Numbered from the stretch's first letter, positions 33,619-43,625 are shown. The stretch is DNA of 64,000 nucleotides from an uncultured Eubacterium sp. (GCA_947088865.1 CAMUHY010000012.1:1-64000); one strand, 5' to 3'. Made by a program: numbers and translations. The notes: a model not told the origin generated them from the letters alone.

Positions 33619-35358
33619 TTATTGTGCGACATGTTTATGCCATGTATCTGTTCCACAATCATAATAATATACATTTAAATTAATATTTGTTCCATCAATC
33701 CAATCGGAAGCATATTTATGAATCATCGCATCATCTGCACTTTGAAGCTTCCAGCCAATAGGAAATTGTCCCGAATAGCCATTTAAGTTTTTCAAGCTAT
33801 ACTTTTCACAAATTTCCCATGCAAAATGCTGATAATCTATCCATGTATAACTTTTTCCATAATACGTATGTCCTGATGGATTGGTATCTACAATATACAT
33901 TGCTTCACAATCGCTTGGAGGCGCGCTCACTGTACCTAACTGCCGCTCTTCTTCCGTTATTGTCCACACAGACTGTATTCCATCTTTCGTTAGATTGCTG
34001 TACCATATTAGTCCTGCTAATAAAATTGGAATAATGATTTTATAAGCCATCTTTACATTATATTTTTTACAAAAATAATATCCTTCTGTTGCAATAATCA
34101 TTGCAATAGGAATTGTCAGGAAAAAATTGTACCGCACGACTGCCCGAATAGCGGAAGCGCCTGGAACAATCAAATATACAAACAACCATAAGGATGCCCC
34201 GTTCGATTGTACCAATAATAAAAAGGAAACAAAAACAGAATAGATAAGACTTACTCTAAAAATCATCTTTGTATTAGTATATTTTCCTTCTTTTTCTAAT
34301 GCAACATACTTTTGTTTTAAATATATTCTTCTAATATAGAAAAACAAAACGACCAATAAGCCAATAACAAAAATAGAAAATCCAACCATCAATTCCCATA
34401 CAAAATACCCATTTGTCTCAGCTCGTCCGTCTAGGTCTAACTTTTGCATAACCCAGCCAAACATACGATTGTCTGCTGACACATTAAAAAAATCAATTAG
34501 TTCTGGAAGCTGACTAACAATTTCAGCATATGTTCGTTTGCCAAACATCTTGCTTACTGGAAGATACAACATAAAAAACGGCGTGGCAATAATTGCTGTA
34601 TACACGATATAGCAAAGCACTTCTTTATAACATTTTTTTACATAACCCCACACGATTTTTATAATATTATTTTTATTTGCCAATGATACAACCAAATAGA
34701 CAAGGGCAATTGTCACCATAAACAAAGCGGTAAAAAATGCGGTATACCAACTTGTATACATAATAAAAACATAGGAAGTCACTGTAAGAAAGCCATAAAT
34801 AATCCGCTTCTTTGTGTTAGAAAAATATTCAAAAAAGGAATATAACATAATAATAAACAGCGGAATTAAACTAATTGCAATAAGCTGTGTATGTCCAATT
34901 CTAATATAGTACGCGCTTGAATACGAAAAGATAACAACACCTACCAATGCCCACAAACTGCTTATTTTAAATTTTTTATTTAATAAATAATAGAAAGAGT
35001 AGCTTCCAAATACATGAAATAAGATAAGTACAATTTTATTGGCAAGAAACATATTTACGCCAAATGCTCTTAATATGCTATATGGAATGGCAAACCCAAC
35101 CAACATGTCCGTAAATGCTACGGTATTTAACACAGGATAAAAAATGTTGACTATGCTAAATGATTCCTGTCTGCAAAACGCATGATACCAATGTTCCACT
35201 AAAAGATTGTTCAGTCTTGAATCATTTGTCTCGCCTATTAACTTATCATTAAATAACACTTTTGCAAAAAACATATACTCTAAAAAAGCAATCGTTAGCA
35301 ATGCAAAAATCGTTAATATTATTTCTACTTTTTTATCGGAATTTTTTTGATTACTCAT
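33619..35358 (-). CDS. Multi-pass membrane protein, YfhO/GT-C-like
   Basis: A 579-residue protein with roughly twelve helices and a soluble C-terminal tail. The first extracytoplasmic loop contains GETNDSRLNNLLVEHWYHAF, the acidic position expected in GT-C glycosyltransferases. It resembles YfhO/PMT-type proteins by layout, not by a clear signature. ATG 35358 follows AAGGTTTGTC; a TTG 6 nt upstream is less likely. It has its own promoter and leader hairpin in the 148-nt gap upstream. Together with the GT2 and GtrA genes downstream it would add a side-chain sugar outside the cell. Confidence 0.7.
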   Translation of the reverse strand: MSNQKNSDKKVEIILTIFALLTIAFLEYMFFAKVLFNDKLIGETNDSRLNNLLVEHWYHAFCRQESFSIVNIFYPVLNTVAFTDMLVGFAIPYSILRAFGVNMFLANKIVLILFHVFGSYSFYYLLNKKFKISSLWALVGVVIFSYSSAYYIRIGHTQLIAISLIPLFIIMLYSFFEYFSNTKKRIIYGFLTVTSYVFIMYTSWYTAFFTALFMVTIALVYLVVSLANKNNIIKIVWGYVKKCYKEVLCYIVYTAIIATPFFMLYLPVSKMFGKRTYAEIVSQLPELIDFFNVSADNRMFGWVMQKLDLDGRAETNGYFVWELMVGFSIFVIGLLVVLFFYIRRIYLKQKYVALEKEGKYTNTKMIFRVSLIYSVFVSFLLLVQSNGASLWLFVYLIVPGASAIRAVVRYNFFLTIPIAMIIATEGYYFCKKYNVKMAYKIIIPILLAGLIWYSNLTKDGIQSVWTITEEERQLGTVSAPPSDCEAMYIVDTNPSGHTYYGKSYTWIDYQHFAWEICEKYSLKNLNGYSGQFPIGWKLQSADDAMIHKYASDWIDGTNINLNVYYYDCGTDTWHKHVAQ

Positions 35359-35406
35359 TGACAAACCTTTCTGTAAATACTGTATTCTTGCTCAATTTGG
35401 TTGAAG

Positions 35407-35455
35407 TTGTGAAATAATGTATTTTTTATACAAATCATTCACATTTATTTCACAA
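35407..35455 (-). other. Leader hairpin before the YfhO-like gene
   Basis: TTGTGAAATAA (35445-35455 on the minus strand) pairs perfectly with TTATTTCACAA (35407-35417). An inner TGTAT/ATACA stem adds to it. It falls inside the transcript from the promoter at 35464-35492 and could act on stability or be a protein site. Confidence 0.55.
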
Positions 35456-35463
35456 TATGAAAT

Positions 35464-35492
35464 ATAGTAAAATAATAGGAAAATAATGTCAA
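35464..35492 (-). promoter_or_regulatory. Internal sigma-A promoter of the glycan cluster
   Basis: Minus strand TTGACA (35487-35492), a 17-nt spacer and TACTAT (35464-35469). It would drive the downstream half of the cluster from the YfhO-like gene onward independently of the main promoter. Confidence 0.75.
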
Positions 35493-35506
35493 CTTTTATA
35501 TTGAAT

Positions 35507-36715
35507 TTAATTTTTATACCGAATATTTTTTTGCTTTTTTACTGCTATTCGATATGCATCTTTACAGCCCATTTTTTTCGCATTATCTTGGCTTCTTATT
35601 CCATCAAGATACTGTCTTAAATAATACATATAAAATAGTTTCTTATTGTAATTTTTATATAAAAACAACAATTTATTTCTATATACATGATAGGTAAAAA
35701 ACGGCGACCATTCTGTGCTGCTTCCCGTATGAATATGTCTTACAATCGCTGTGGGACAAAACAGAATTTTACCGCCTGCCGCTTTCATTCGGTAAGAGAG
35801 GTCTGTATCCTCATAATACATAAAAAAACGTTCATCAAATCCTTTACAGGCGACAAAATCCTTTTTTTTCATTATAATAGCAGCGCCGCATCCATTGTTA
35901 ATCTCATACGGCTTATCGTATTTAGCGCTGTCTTCCTCACAAAATCCAATATCATACCCGTTATATACCTTGTCAATTCCTGAACCTGCATTTTGAATCA
36001 ATGTAATTTTAAGCTGTCTTACCTCTTCATCATTTAATTCAATTTTAACATCACCATTCTTATCCGCTTTATATTCTTTTTGACCAACAACAATGCTATC
36101 CGTATCTTCATTCCATAGTTTGGTATGAATGCAAAAAGAATGAGCCGCTTTACCGTCAAGCAATGGCAGCTTTACTGTTGTATGCCCAAAGCATACAAGC
36201 TTTTTTTCCTCACACAGACAGTTGGTTATAAATTTCCCATCTGCATAATAGGTGTGATTGTTAATCTTAATATCTCGGTCTAATTCAATCTTATCCGTAG
36301 TCTTAAATGTCAGTTCAATATAATCATAAAAAAACAGCAGCTTTGAATTTGCTATCACACAATTTTTATTATTTTTAATAAAATGATATAATTCTTCAAG
36401 CCACATTTTATCAACGGCTGTATCATTGTTTAAAAAGACAATATATTCACCTTTTGCATGTTTGACGCCATAATTATTACCGCCTGCAAACCCTCTGTTG
36501 ACATCCGACAACACAATATTAAGATTAATTTTTGAATCATACTGTTTGCTTTGAAGATAAGCTATTGAATCATCCGTCGATGCATTATCCACTACTACTA
36601 CTTCATACGAAAAATCACTGTGAACAAGACTTACTAATGAATCAAATAAATTATCAATATATTTTTTACTGTTATAATTAATTACAATAACAGATACATC
36701 ATATTTTGTACTCAT
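35507..36715 (-). CDS. GT2 glycosyltransferase (rhamnosyltransferase-like) with internal insert
   Basis: A 402-residue GT2. It has SVIVINYNSKKYIDNLFDSL, VVDNASTDDSI, GFAGGNNYGV and FLNNDTAVD (metal motif) at the N-terminus, then KDFVACKGFDERFFMYYEDT with DLSYRMKAAGG near the end. Between the two lies an insert of about 120 residues, beta-rich and not part of the usual fold, perhaps an acceptor-binding addition. ATG 36715 has GGAG 8 nt upstream and overlaps the preceding gene by 17 nt. Acceptor and donor sugars are not determined. Confidence 0.85.
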   Translation of the reverse strand: MSTKYDVSVIVINYNSKKYIDNLFDSLVSLVHSDFSYEVVVVDNASTDDSIAYLQSKQYDSKINLNIVLSDVNRGFAGGNNYGVKHAKGEYIVFLNNDTAVDKMWLEELYHFIKNNKNCVIANSKLLFFYDYIELTFKTTDKIELDRDIKINNHTYYADGKFITNCLCEEKKLVCFGHTTVKLPLLDGKAAHSFCIHTKLWNEDTDSIVVGQKEYKADKNGDVKIELNDEEVRQLKITLIQNAGSGIDKVYNGYDIGFCEEDSAKYDKPYEINNGCGAAIIMKKKDFVACKGFDERFFMYYEDTDLSYRMKAAGGKILFCPTAIVRHIHTGSSTEWSPFFTYHVYRNKLLFLYKNYNKKLFYMYYLRQYLDGIRSQDNAKKMGCKDAYRIAVKKQKNIRYKN

Positions 36716-37904
36716 CAAAAATTCTCCTATTCGCTTCATTAAATTTTTCTATAGAATAATTTTTTGCAAAATCGACAGACCTTGAAGCAAACTGTTTTCT
36801 CAATGCTTCGTTTTCAATCAGCATCTTTGTTTTGCCGACACAATCTTCCTCTGTATCCCAACGAAAGCCATTGACACCCTCGCAGACGGTCTCTTTTTGC
36901 CCGCCTTTGTTAATAACTACGGGAACCGCCCCATAACTCATTGCCTCAACCGTTGTGATACCAAAATGTTCCATCTTCTCCGGCTCTTTATCTTCGTTGA
37001 CCTGATACCCCGTAGCATGCCAAAATATCTTTGCTTTGCTGTAAAGCTCCATCAATTTATCATGAGGGCAAAACAGATGAATAAACACATTGTCTACTTT
37101 ATCTGCCTCTTTTTGTACTTTTGACAGATAGTGCTGGTCGTCAGGGTCATCTGAAACAGCGCCGCACAAATGATATTCATAGTCTTTAAATATATTCTGA
37201 TGATTGACAAAAAAACGCACCATCTCAAGCTGCTTTTTACTGTGAGCAGAAACAAAAAAACGCCCCACACTCACAATAATATTTTCTTTTTTTTCTTCAT
37301 CATAGCGATTTTCAATATCTTTTTCACTAAAAACAGGAGGATACACATAACGGTGATTATGGTTTTCTCCCCAATATTCATTTTGCCATTTATTTGTAAA
37401 TTGAGAGTTGCTAATATAGACGTCATAACTTCTATAATAAATCCAGTCTAAAAATGTTCCAAAAAGCTTATAGAATATATTTTTGTTAAGCTCCCATCGA
37501 TATCTCAATGGCGGAAACATCACCTCATAAATATTCTTTTTTGCCTTTCCCACATGTTTGCTTAAAAACATAAAATTGATAAATACATCATATTCTTTTG
37601 TTGCCTTTTCAAGCATGGATTTACTTTTCAAATAGGATTTACGGTCAACCATCTTTGGCAATTTTAAAATACGTATTGACGTGTTGGTTAATTCTAATCC
37701 AAACTGATTATTGAGGTCTTGAATGGTAACAAAATCATCAGCATACACATCAAAGGCTTCATTGTCACTAACCAAAATATCAATATCGACATTATAATTA
37801 TAATATTGTTCAATAAACTGACAAAGATACCCCATATGCTTCTCTCCACCACCTCTTGTAGAAACATATGGATTCAATACAGCTACTTTTTTTCTATCAG
37901 CCAT
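36699..37904 (-). CDS. GT4 glycosyltransferase, ALG11-like
   Basis: A 401-residue glycosyltransferase of the GT-B fold. The N-terminus AVLNPYVSTRGGGEKHMGYL, the middle IIVSVGRFFVSAHSKKQLEM and the C-terminal MEHFGITTVEAMSYGAVPVV (E-x7-E block) fit GT4, and the overall string is closest to ALG11-type mannosyltransferases. ATG 37904 has GGAGAATGATA upstream; another ATG two codons earlier sits too near the site. GDP-mannose from the ManC enzyme of the cluster could be its donor. Overlaps the next gene by 17 nt. Confidence 0.85.
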   Translation of the reverse strand: MADRKKVAVLNPYVSTRGGGEKHMGYLCQFIEQYYNYNVDIDILVSDNEAFDVYADDFVTIQDLNNQFGLELTNTSIRILKLPKMVDRKSYLKSKSMLEKATKEYDVFINFMFLSKHVGKAKKNIYEVMFPPLRYRWELNKNIFYKLFGTFLDWIYYRSYDVYISNSQFTNKWQNEYWGENHNHRYVYPPVFSEKDIENRYDEEKKENIIVSVGRFFVSAHSKKQLEMVRFFVNHQNIFKDYEYHLCGAVSDDPDDQHYLSKVQKEADKVDNVFIHLFCPHDKLMELYSKAKIFWHATGYQVNEDKEPEKMEHFGITTVEAMSYGAVPVVINKGGQKETVCEGVNGFRWDTEEDCVGKTKMLIENEALRKQFASRSVDFAKNYSIEKFNEANRRIFDEYKI

Positions 37905-37939
37905 TATCATTCTCCAATCTGCGGTCGAAATTGCTCAAC

Positions 37940-39193
37940 CTACTCTCTGTGGTTTTTTTTGCAGTATAATTTATATAATAAATTAATGGGTTTTTTCGAT
38001 ACAAAACAATGATAAAAGAAATTTTCGTCTTTACATTTAGAAAACTCTTGTTCATTTTCTTTTATCATGTTTAATAATTCTTGTTCTCGTTCATATACAC
38101 TGTGTTTTACATTTTCTAATATATCTAAATCAGACTCTCTGCAAGTCGTAATTTCCATCTCTATCACAAAACTGTCATAAGAGTTCTCTGAAAGTTTATA
38201 ATGTATCTGGGAATCATCAATATCAAATATATATTTATTATTGCTGACAAATACAGCATTGCTTGAATCAAATTCCAATGCGCTTACTTTGCCATTTCTT
38301 ATCCCTTCCACCTTCTTTACATGAACAATACAAGGAAAATTGGCAGGGTCAATTCTTAGTTTATTGGCATCATGAATATCATTTATTTGAATTTTTATGG
38401 TCTTTTCATCAGAATGTATATACCATTTGCTATGCTCAACATACCCCTCGCCCTTATAGTCCAAAAAGATTTGAACATACTGATAATCGGCATATTCAAC
38501 AATATAATCTTCATTTTTTGCCTGTGGATTTTTTGATATCACATATACAAGCTGATAAAGTTCTCCATATTTTCTGGATTTTAAATATTCTTTAAACAGC
38601 TCTGGCATATTTTCATAGGAATTATCAAATTCATTTAATCCTACCTGCGTATATGTTCCAAACCTCTTTTCAATATATAAACCACATTCTTTCACAAACA
38701 AATCCAGAGAATCTTTTGTGTAAAAATGTACATGCGTATTATCCATAATTCCTGTTGCTTTATATTCAAATTTGTTATTTATCATATCGATTATAACAGA
38801 ATTATGCGCGATATTCGGCACAGAAAGACAAATTTGCCCTGTCGATTTTAACAGCTTTGCCGCCTCCCTGACAACATTCGCCGCCTCTGTGAGATGTTCT
38901 AAAACATCGGCAAACAATATATAATCAAACTGGATATCCGCAAACTTTTCAACCCACACATAGTCCTGAATATCCCCAATAACATAATCCTTTGCCGACT
39001 GCGCTGCAATTTTGCCCGCTTCCTCATCCAATTCAACAATATACATGTCACACTTTTTTTCTTCTTTCAAGTATCTTGTCAAACGTCCGCTTGCCGGTCC
39101 AAATTCAAGAATTGTTGAATTTGGCTCAATATTGTCAATAAAAATCGTCATTGTATTATTAAAATCAAATTTTATCTCTGTTGCATACTTCAT
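37940..39193 (-). CDS. SAM-dependent methyltransferase with C-terminal extension
   Basis: A 417-residue protein. Residues 1-200 are a class I methyltransferase: ILEFGPASGRLTRYL (SAM motif I), IVELDEE (motif II), FDYILFADVLEHL and LSVPNIAH. The rest is a beta-rich region, then a short coiled segment. In Wzm/Wzt clusters such proteins often methylate or cap the glycan end and set chain length; that role is inferred here from the adjacent Wzt. It starts 29 nt inside the wzt gene with AAAGG upstream of ATG 39193. Confidence 0.8.
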   Translation of the reverse strand: MKYATEIKFDFNNTMTIFIDNIEPNSTILEFGPASGRLTRYLKEEKKCDMYIVELDEEAGKIAAQSAKDYVIGDIQDYVWVEKFADIQFDYILFADVLEHLTEAANVVREAAKLLKSTGQICLSVPNIAHNSVIIDMINNKFEYKATGIMDNTHVHFYTKDSLDLFVKECGLYIEKRFGTYTQVGLNEFDNSYENMPELFKEYLKSRKYGELYQLVYVISKNPQAKNEDYIVEYADYQYVQIFLDYKGEGYVEHSKWYIHSDEKTIKIQINDIHDANKLRIDPANFPCIVHVKKVEGIRNGKVSALEFDSSNAVFVSNNKYIFDIDDSQIHYKLSENSYDSFVIEMEITTCRESDLDILENVKHSVYEREQELLNMIKENEQEFSKCKDENFFYHCFVSKKPINLLYKLYCKKNHRE

Positions 39194-40445
39194 ACGAAAC
39201 CTTTCCTATTTGCCATTTATGCGGCAGTATCTCTATACCTTCTGCAATATAGCCCATCTTCACAAATATTTCTTTATATTTTGTTCGGTAATCGAAAGGA
39301 ACGGAAGCTGTCTGGTCATATAATGCCACATCAAAATAATATCCGCCTCCGACAAGATTAAAGTTCTTATACTCTAATGTCACTTCATTATATCCTTTTT
39401 TCCATGGCACGTCCACTTTATCAAGCAATGTATTTAATCCACACACATACAAATTATCCAGCCTTAATAGAGCAATACCAACGACTGGCTTTTTTATAGA
39501 TGTATCATTAACGTAATATTTCAACGTCAGTTTAATATCTTCTCCATGCACAATATCGGTTGTTTCTTCTTTCTTGCTGTTTATCACTGTAAGACTGACA
39601 ATCTCTGCAATATCAACGCTGCTTTCCATATCTCGTACTGCTTCATTATTGCCATTGTCTGTGTCATCCATACCTTTATCTGCAACCTTGTCACTTGTAT
39701 TATCTTGTGAATCCAATGTCTTTAAATAATCAAGGTATTTATCTGTAATTGTATCCACATCACCATCTGCCTCAAGCTGTCCTTCATTAATCCAGATTGC
39801 TCTTGTACAAAACCGCTTAATTGAATTGACATCATGGCTTACATACAAAATGGTGATTCCCTTTTCTTTAAACTCAAGAAATTTATCCATACATTTTAAC
39901 TGAAAACGAATATCGCCAACTGCTAACGCCTCATCTACAATTAAAATATCCGGTTCAACATTAATGGCAACCGCAAATGCAAGACGGACAAACATACCGC
40001 TTGAATACGTCTTTACCGGCTGATTAATATATTTGCCAATATCCGCAAAACTTACAATATCATCAATTTTTTTATCCATCTCTTCTCGACTGTACCCCAT
40101 AATCGTTCCATTGAGATAGATATTTTCCATACCTGTATATTCGCCGTTAAAACCAGCCCCAAGCTCTAATAGTGCAGAAACTTTACCATTAATTTTAAGA
40201 CTCCCTGTTGTTGGGGTTAATACTTCCGTTAAAATTTTAAGCAATGTTGATTTTCCCGAACCATTTTTGCCAACAAAACCAACTGTCTCTCCAGGCTTAA
40301 TTTTAAAATTTAAATCATGTAGTGCATAAAAATCGGTATGATAACTCTTTTTTATAGGAGATAACGCCTCTTTTAATCTATCCGAAGGCTTGTTATATAA
40401 TTTATATACTTTACTAACACCATCTACTTCTATACTATATTCCAT
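39165..40445 (-). CDS. wzt: ABC polysaccharide exporter ATPase with C-terminal glycan-recognition domain
   Basis: A 426-residue protein. The ATPase part (to about residue 245) has GFVGKNGSGKSTLLKIL, signature KTYSSGMFVRLAFAVA, Walker B DILIVDEALAVGD and YVSHD. After an acidic linker the last 150 residues form the Wzt C-terminal beta-sandwich (IVHGEDIKLTLKYYV..., GGGYYFDVALYD), which in known systems reads the finished end of the glycan before export. GAGGAAAGAAT precedes ATG 40445. It works with the permease encoded upstream and probably with the methyltransferase downstream. Confidence 0.92.
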   Translation of the reverse strand: MEYSIEVDGVSKVYKLYNKPSDRLKEALSPIKKSYHTDFYALHDLNFKIKPGETVGFVGKNGSGKSTLLKILTEVLTPTTGSLKINGKVSALLELGAGFNGEYTGMENIYLNGTIMGYSREEMDKKIDDIVSFADIGKYINQPVKTYSSGMFVRLAFAVAINVEPDILIVDEALAVGDIRFQLKCMDKFLEFKEKGITILYVSHDVNSIKRFCTRAIWINEGQLEADGDVDTITDKYLDYLKTLDSQDNTSDKVADKGMDDTDNGNNEAVRDMESSVDIAEIVSLTVINSKKEETTDIVHGEDIKLTLKYYVNDTSIKKPVVGIALLRLDNLYVCGLNTLLDKVDVPWKKGYNEVTLEYKNFNLVGGGYYFDVALYDQTASVPFDYRTKYKEIFVKMGYIAEGIEILPHKWQIGKVSYEVCNRDKI

Positions 40446-40476
40446 TCTTTCCTCATTTCTGGATATTTCCTTTATT

Positions 40477-41277
40477 TTACATCACATCTGCAAAATGCGG
40501 CTTCATTCGTTTAAATATAAATCTGCCTATTAAAAACAACAAAAGGATTACAACCCAAAAATACAATGTCATCATTGGATTTTCCCAAAAACCAACTTGT
40601 CTGATAAGAGAATCTCTATACCCTTCCACAATATAATACATTGGATTAAATTTTAAAAGCGGTCTTAAAAACTCTGGATACTGCGATTCAGCAATCATAA
40701 CAGGCACTACCCACATACCATATTGAAGAACAATTCCCACAATCTGAGCCATATCTCTAAAAAATACATTAATTGCAGAAGTAAAATAGACTAACGCCAC
40801 CGAAAAACAGAATGTTCCAAACGTATAATAGAGCATTTGCAGTGCATAAGCTGTTGGCACTTTTCCATACAATATATATACGACAATCACTAAAGCCATA
40901 AAGAAAACATGAACAAACGCCGCTGATACAATTTTAATCAGAGGGATAATATCAATATTAAATTTCATTTTCTTAACGATATAGCCATATTCTATCAGAC
41001 AATTGGTGCTGTTATTGACGGCATCATTTAAGAAAAACCAAGGACACATGCCTGCTATCAACCATAATAAATATGGAAAATCTGGCATTTCCGGCAAGGG
41101 TCTTGAACGAAATCCTTTCTCAAATATCATCCAATATATGGATACAATGACAATTGGCTGTGCAAATGCCCAAAATATTCCCAAATAAGAGCCTGCAAAT
41201 TTATTTTTAAAATCATTAACAGCAAGCCTTCCTATCATTTTTCTATTATGAAATATATCTACTATACCTTTCACCAT
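40477..41277 (-). CDS. wzm: ABC-2 polysaccharide exporter permease
   Basis: A 266-residue membrane protein with six helices. LAVNDFKNKFAGSYLGIFWA is the N-terminal signature of Wzm/TagG-type permeases, and FFRDMAQIVGIVLQYGMWVV with NPMYYIVEGYRDSLI is conserved in the second half. With the Wzt product it exports the lipid-linked glycan. GGAG lies only 4 nt before ATG 41277. It stands 118 nt downstream of the preceding glycosyltransferase gene, a gap that is AT-rich and may hold a weak promoter. Confidence 0.9.
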   Translation of the reverse strand: MVKGIVDIFHNRKMIGRLAVNDFKNKFAGSYLGIFWAFAQPIVIVSIYWMIFEKGFRSRPLPEMPDFPYLLWLIAGMCPWFFLNDAVNNSTNCLIEYGYIVKKMKFNIDIIPLIKIVSAAFVHVFFMALVIVVYILYGKVPTAYALQMLYYTFGTFCFSVALVYFTSAINVFFRDMAQIVGIVLQYGMWVVPVMIAESQYPEFLRPLLKFNPMYYIVEGYRDSLIRQVGFWENPMMTLYFWVVILLLFLIGRFIFKRMKPHFADVM

Positions 41278-41395
41278 CCATCTCCATTCTAATGAAATAT
41301 AAATTAAAATTCTATCTCTAATATTTTATTAATAATTTGATATTTTAATTTATATTATACTTAACAGTAGTTTTTTAATTTTTCAAGTTATTCTA

Positions 41396-42316
41396 TCAAA
41401 GTTTTCCAGTTAATACAAGAAATTTTACAACTCTATTATCTTTTTTCGCCTGTCTGTACACCAACTGTTTATGTATCAAGTATATTCTCGCCTTTATATG
41501 GTATCTTGACAAAACCAACAACTCTGCAATTTTTCGCTCTCTTTTTCCTATCTGTCCCCCAAATGCATCTAAAAATTCCTCTGTCTGTTCATATGTCTGC
41601 CCTCTTTTACTAAAAAGCTGCTGCACACGATACCGAAATAATTTCCAGCCAGAATCAATATCCCCGCAAACATTATTACTGTGCTGTCTATATTTAATAA
41701 AAGGCTTTTTATCATAATATACGTTTCCCATTCCAACTGCCAAAAGATAAAGCCACCAATCGTGCATAATACATTTTTTTGGCGTATACAAAACAGCTTT
41801 CTGTCTTAAAGCATGATTAAAGACACAGGTACAGCCAGTACAGATATTTTCAACAAGCGCACTCTGCCAAGTGAGCTTTGGATTGGAAATAACACTGATT
41901 TCTAAACCCTTTAAATGTTCATCTGCAATTTGCTTTGCCCCACAATATAACAATGGTATACTATTATCACGAAACTTATTTTCAAGACATAAAATGGCAC
42001 GTTTCAATTTATCTGGATACCAGTAATCGTCTTGGTCGCACAGCGCATAATAATCACTGTCAGGCGCGCATTGGATTAATTCAAAAAAATTTCCAATGGT
42101 TTTTAGATTAATTGCCTTATTATCTAAAATTGTAATTCGTTCGTCCTTTTCTTTATATTTTTTTAATATATCCATCGTATTATCCGTAGAACAATCATCT
42201 CTTACCAACAGTTTCCAGTTTTTATGCGTCTGTGCAAGAATACTGTCCAACTGCTGTGAAAGATAGCTGCCGCCATTATAAGTTGCCATTAATATAACAA
42301 CACATTTATCATCCAT
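41396..42316 (-). CDS. GT2 glycosyltransferase, rhamnosyltransferase-like
   Basis: A 306-residue GT2. CVVILMATYNGGSYLSQQLD, VRDDCSTDNTMDIL, ALCDQDDYWYPDKL (metal motif) and the later IMHDWWLYLLA are the order seen in rhamnosyl- and galactosyl-transferases of cell-wall glycans (WfgF/RgpB-like). No dTDP-rhamnose genes are in the window, so the donor could come from elsewhere. AGGAGAATT precedes ATG 42316. Confidence 0.87.
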   Translation of the reverse strand: MDDKCVVILMATYNGGSYLSQQLDSILAQTHKNWKLLVRDDCSTDNTMDILKKYKEKDERITILDNKAINLKTIGNFFELIQCAPDSDYYALCDQDDYWYPDKLKRAILCLENKFRDNSIPLLYCGAKQIADEHLKGLEISVISNPKLTWQSALVENICTGCTCVFNHALRQKAVLYTPKKCIMHDWWLYLLAVGMGNVYYDKKPFIKYRQHSNNVCGDIDSGWKLFRYRVQQLFSKRGQTYEQTEEFLDAFGGQIGKRERKIAELLVLSRYHIKARIYLIHKQLVYRQAKKDNRVVKFLVLTGKL

Positions 42317-42356
42317 AATTCTCCTATTCTGATACTTAAATAAATTATTCTATATA

Positions 42357-43535
42357 TTAACACTTCATATGATTACTTAATTTTATATAATAATTTTCTA
42401 ACTTCTTGCTCTGCTCTCGAATATCAAACCCTTTTTTTGCAACTTTATCTGCACATAATTTTCTGCTGTCAACATTCTTTTTTTCTCTTATCTTTATTAA
42501 TGTTTGAACCCAATCGTTTATATCCTTTTGATTCTTTTGATTAGACTGTACGGCTGAGCGCAATACAGGACATTTGTTATCTATACCTATAAATTTTACA
42601 TTTTTCGTAATTTTTATTTCTCTTGTCACTTCCTTTGACACCACACAGGTCAACCCTGCTGCCTGTGCCTCAACACATACCACCGGAAGTCCCTCATACA
42701 TTGAAGGTAGCACAAATACATCCATTGCCTGCATATACTCATGGACATTGTTTTGCACACCCTCAAATAAAACAGCATCGTCTAAATGCAATACATGTAC
42801 TTTCTGCTTTATCGCCTCCATCAATTCACCGTCACCAATCAGTACTAATTTACTGTTCTGTACTTTTTGGTGAAACTTCCAAAAAACATCAATTATATAT
42901 TCGTGATTTTTCTGTGGCGCAAACCTTCCAACATGCCCTACAACAAACATATCTTCCACACCCAATTTTTTGCGCATACGATTTCTTACTTCTGGCTGAA
43001 ATTGAAATTTGTTGATATCAATTGCATTATTGATAATATTGACATGATTTGTTGTTCCATATAGATACTTTGCCGCTTTCTTTGAACATGCACAATAGTC
43101 TGTAACATATTTTAAGCCATAATGATTTAATATAAAATTGCGTACTTTTTTCACCATACCATCAGCACCTTTAGCATTATGGCTGTGAATGATTCTATGG
43201 TTTATGCCATATTTTTTTGCCAGCTTCATATAAATAAATGCCGTGTTGGACTCATGTCCATGTATCACATCATATTTTTTTGCATATCGCTTCATCACGC
43301 CTTCTACTTTTTTGTAGAGTGTGCCATTTAACACGGTCTTTCCTGACAACGGACCAACTTCATATATCCTTGAATGATTGCGTTTACAGTATTCTTTTAC
43401 ATCATCGGACACCGTATTATATACCATAAAATCAAAATTTACCTTATCATGGTCTATATATCTGTAATAATTGAGCAGCATAGAGCTAACGCCACTGTTT
43501 AACCCCATATCATCTATTACTTGTAGTACACGCAT
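42357..43535 (-). CDS. GT4 glycosyltransferase, EpsF-like
   Basis: A 392-residue GT-B enzyme. RVLQVIDDMGLNSGVSSMLL at the start, then VGHVGRFAPQKNHEYIIDVF and FVLPSMYEGLPVVCVEAQAA with the E-x7-E block, match GT4 enzymes of exopolysaccharide clusters (EpsF/CapM-like). Nucleotide-sugar donor unknown. GAGGAAAT precedes ATG 43535, which is 90 nt after the preceding gene. The C-terminal end is rich in lysine, as is common for peripheral membrane GTs. Confidence 0.88.
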   Translation of the reverse strand: MRVLQVIDDMGLNSGVSSMLLNYYRYIDHDKVNFDFMVYNTVSDDVKEYCKRNHSRIYEVGPLSGKTVLNGTLYKKVEGVMKRYAKKYDVIHGHESNTAFIYMKLAKKYGINHRIIHSHNAKGADGMVKKVRNFILNHYGLKYVTDYCACSKKAAKYLYGTTNHVNIINNAIDINKFQFQPEVRNRMRKKLGVEDMFVVGHVGRFAPQKNHEYIIDVFWKFHQKVQNSKLVLIGDGELMEAIKQKVHVLHLDDAVLFEGVQNNVHEYMQAMDVFVLPSMYEGLPVVCVEAQAAGLTCVVSKEVTREIKITKNVKFIGIDNKCPVLRSAVQSNQKNQKDINDWVQTLIKIREKKNVDSRKLCADKVAKKGFDIREQSKKLENYYIKLSNHMKC

Positions 43536-43625
43536 ATTTCCTCATTTCTGCACTTTTATTTATTTGCACATAAATTTATTTATTGTAAATTTACTATATA
43601 AAGTTTTTATGGCAACAGTCCTATT

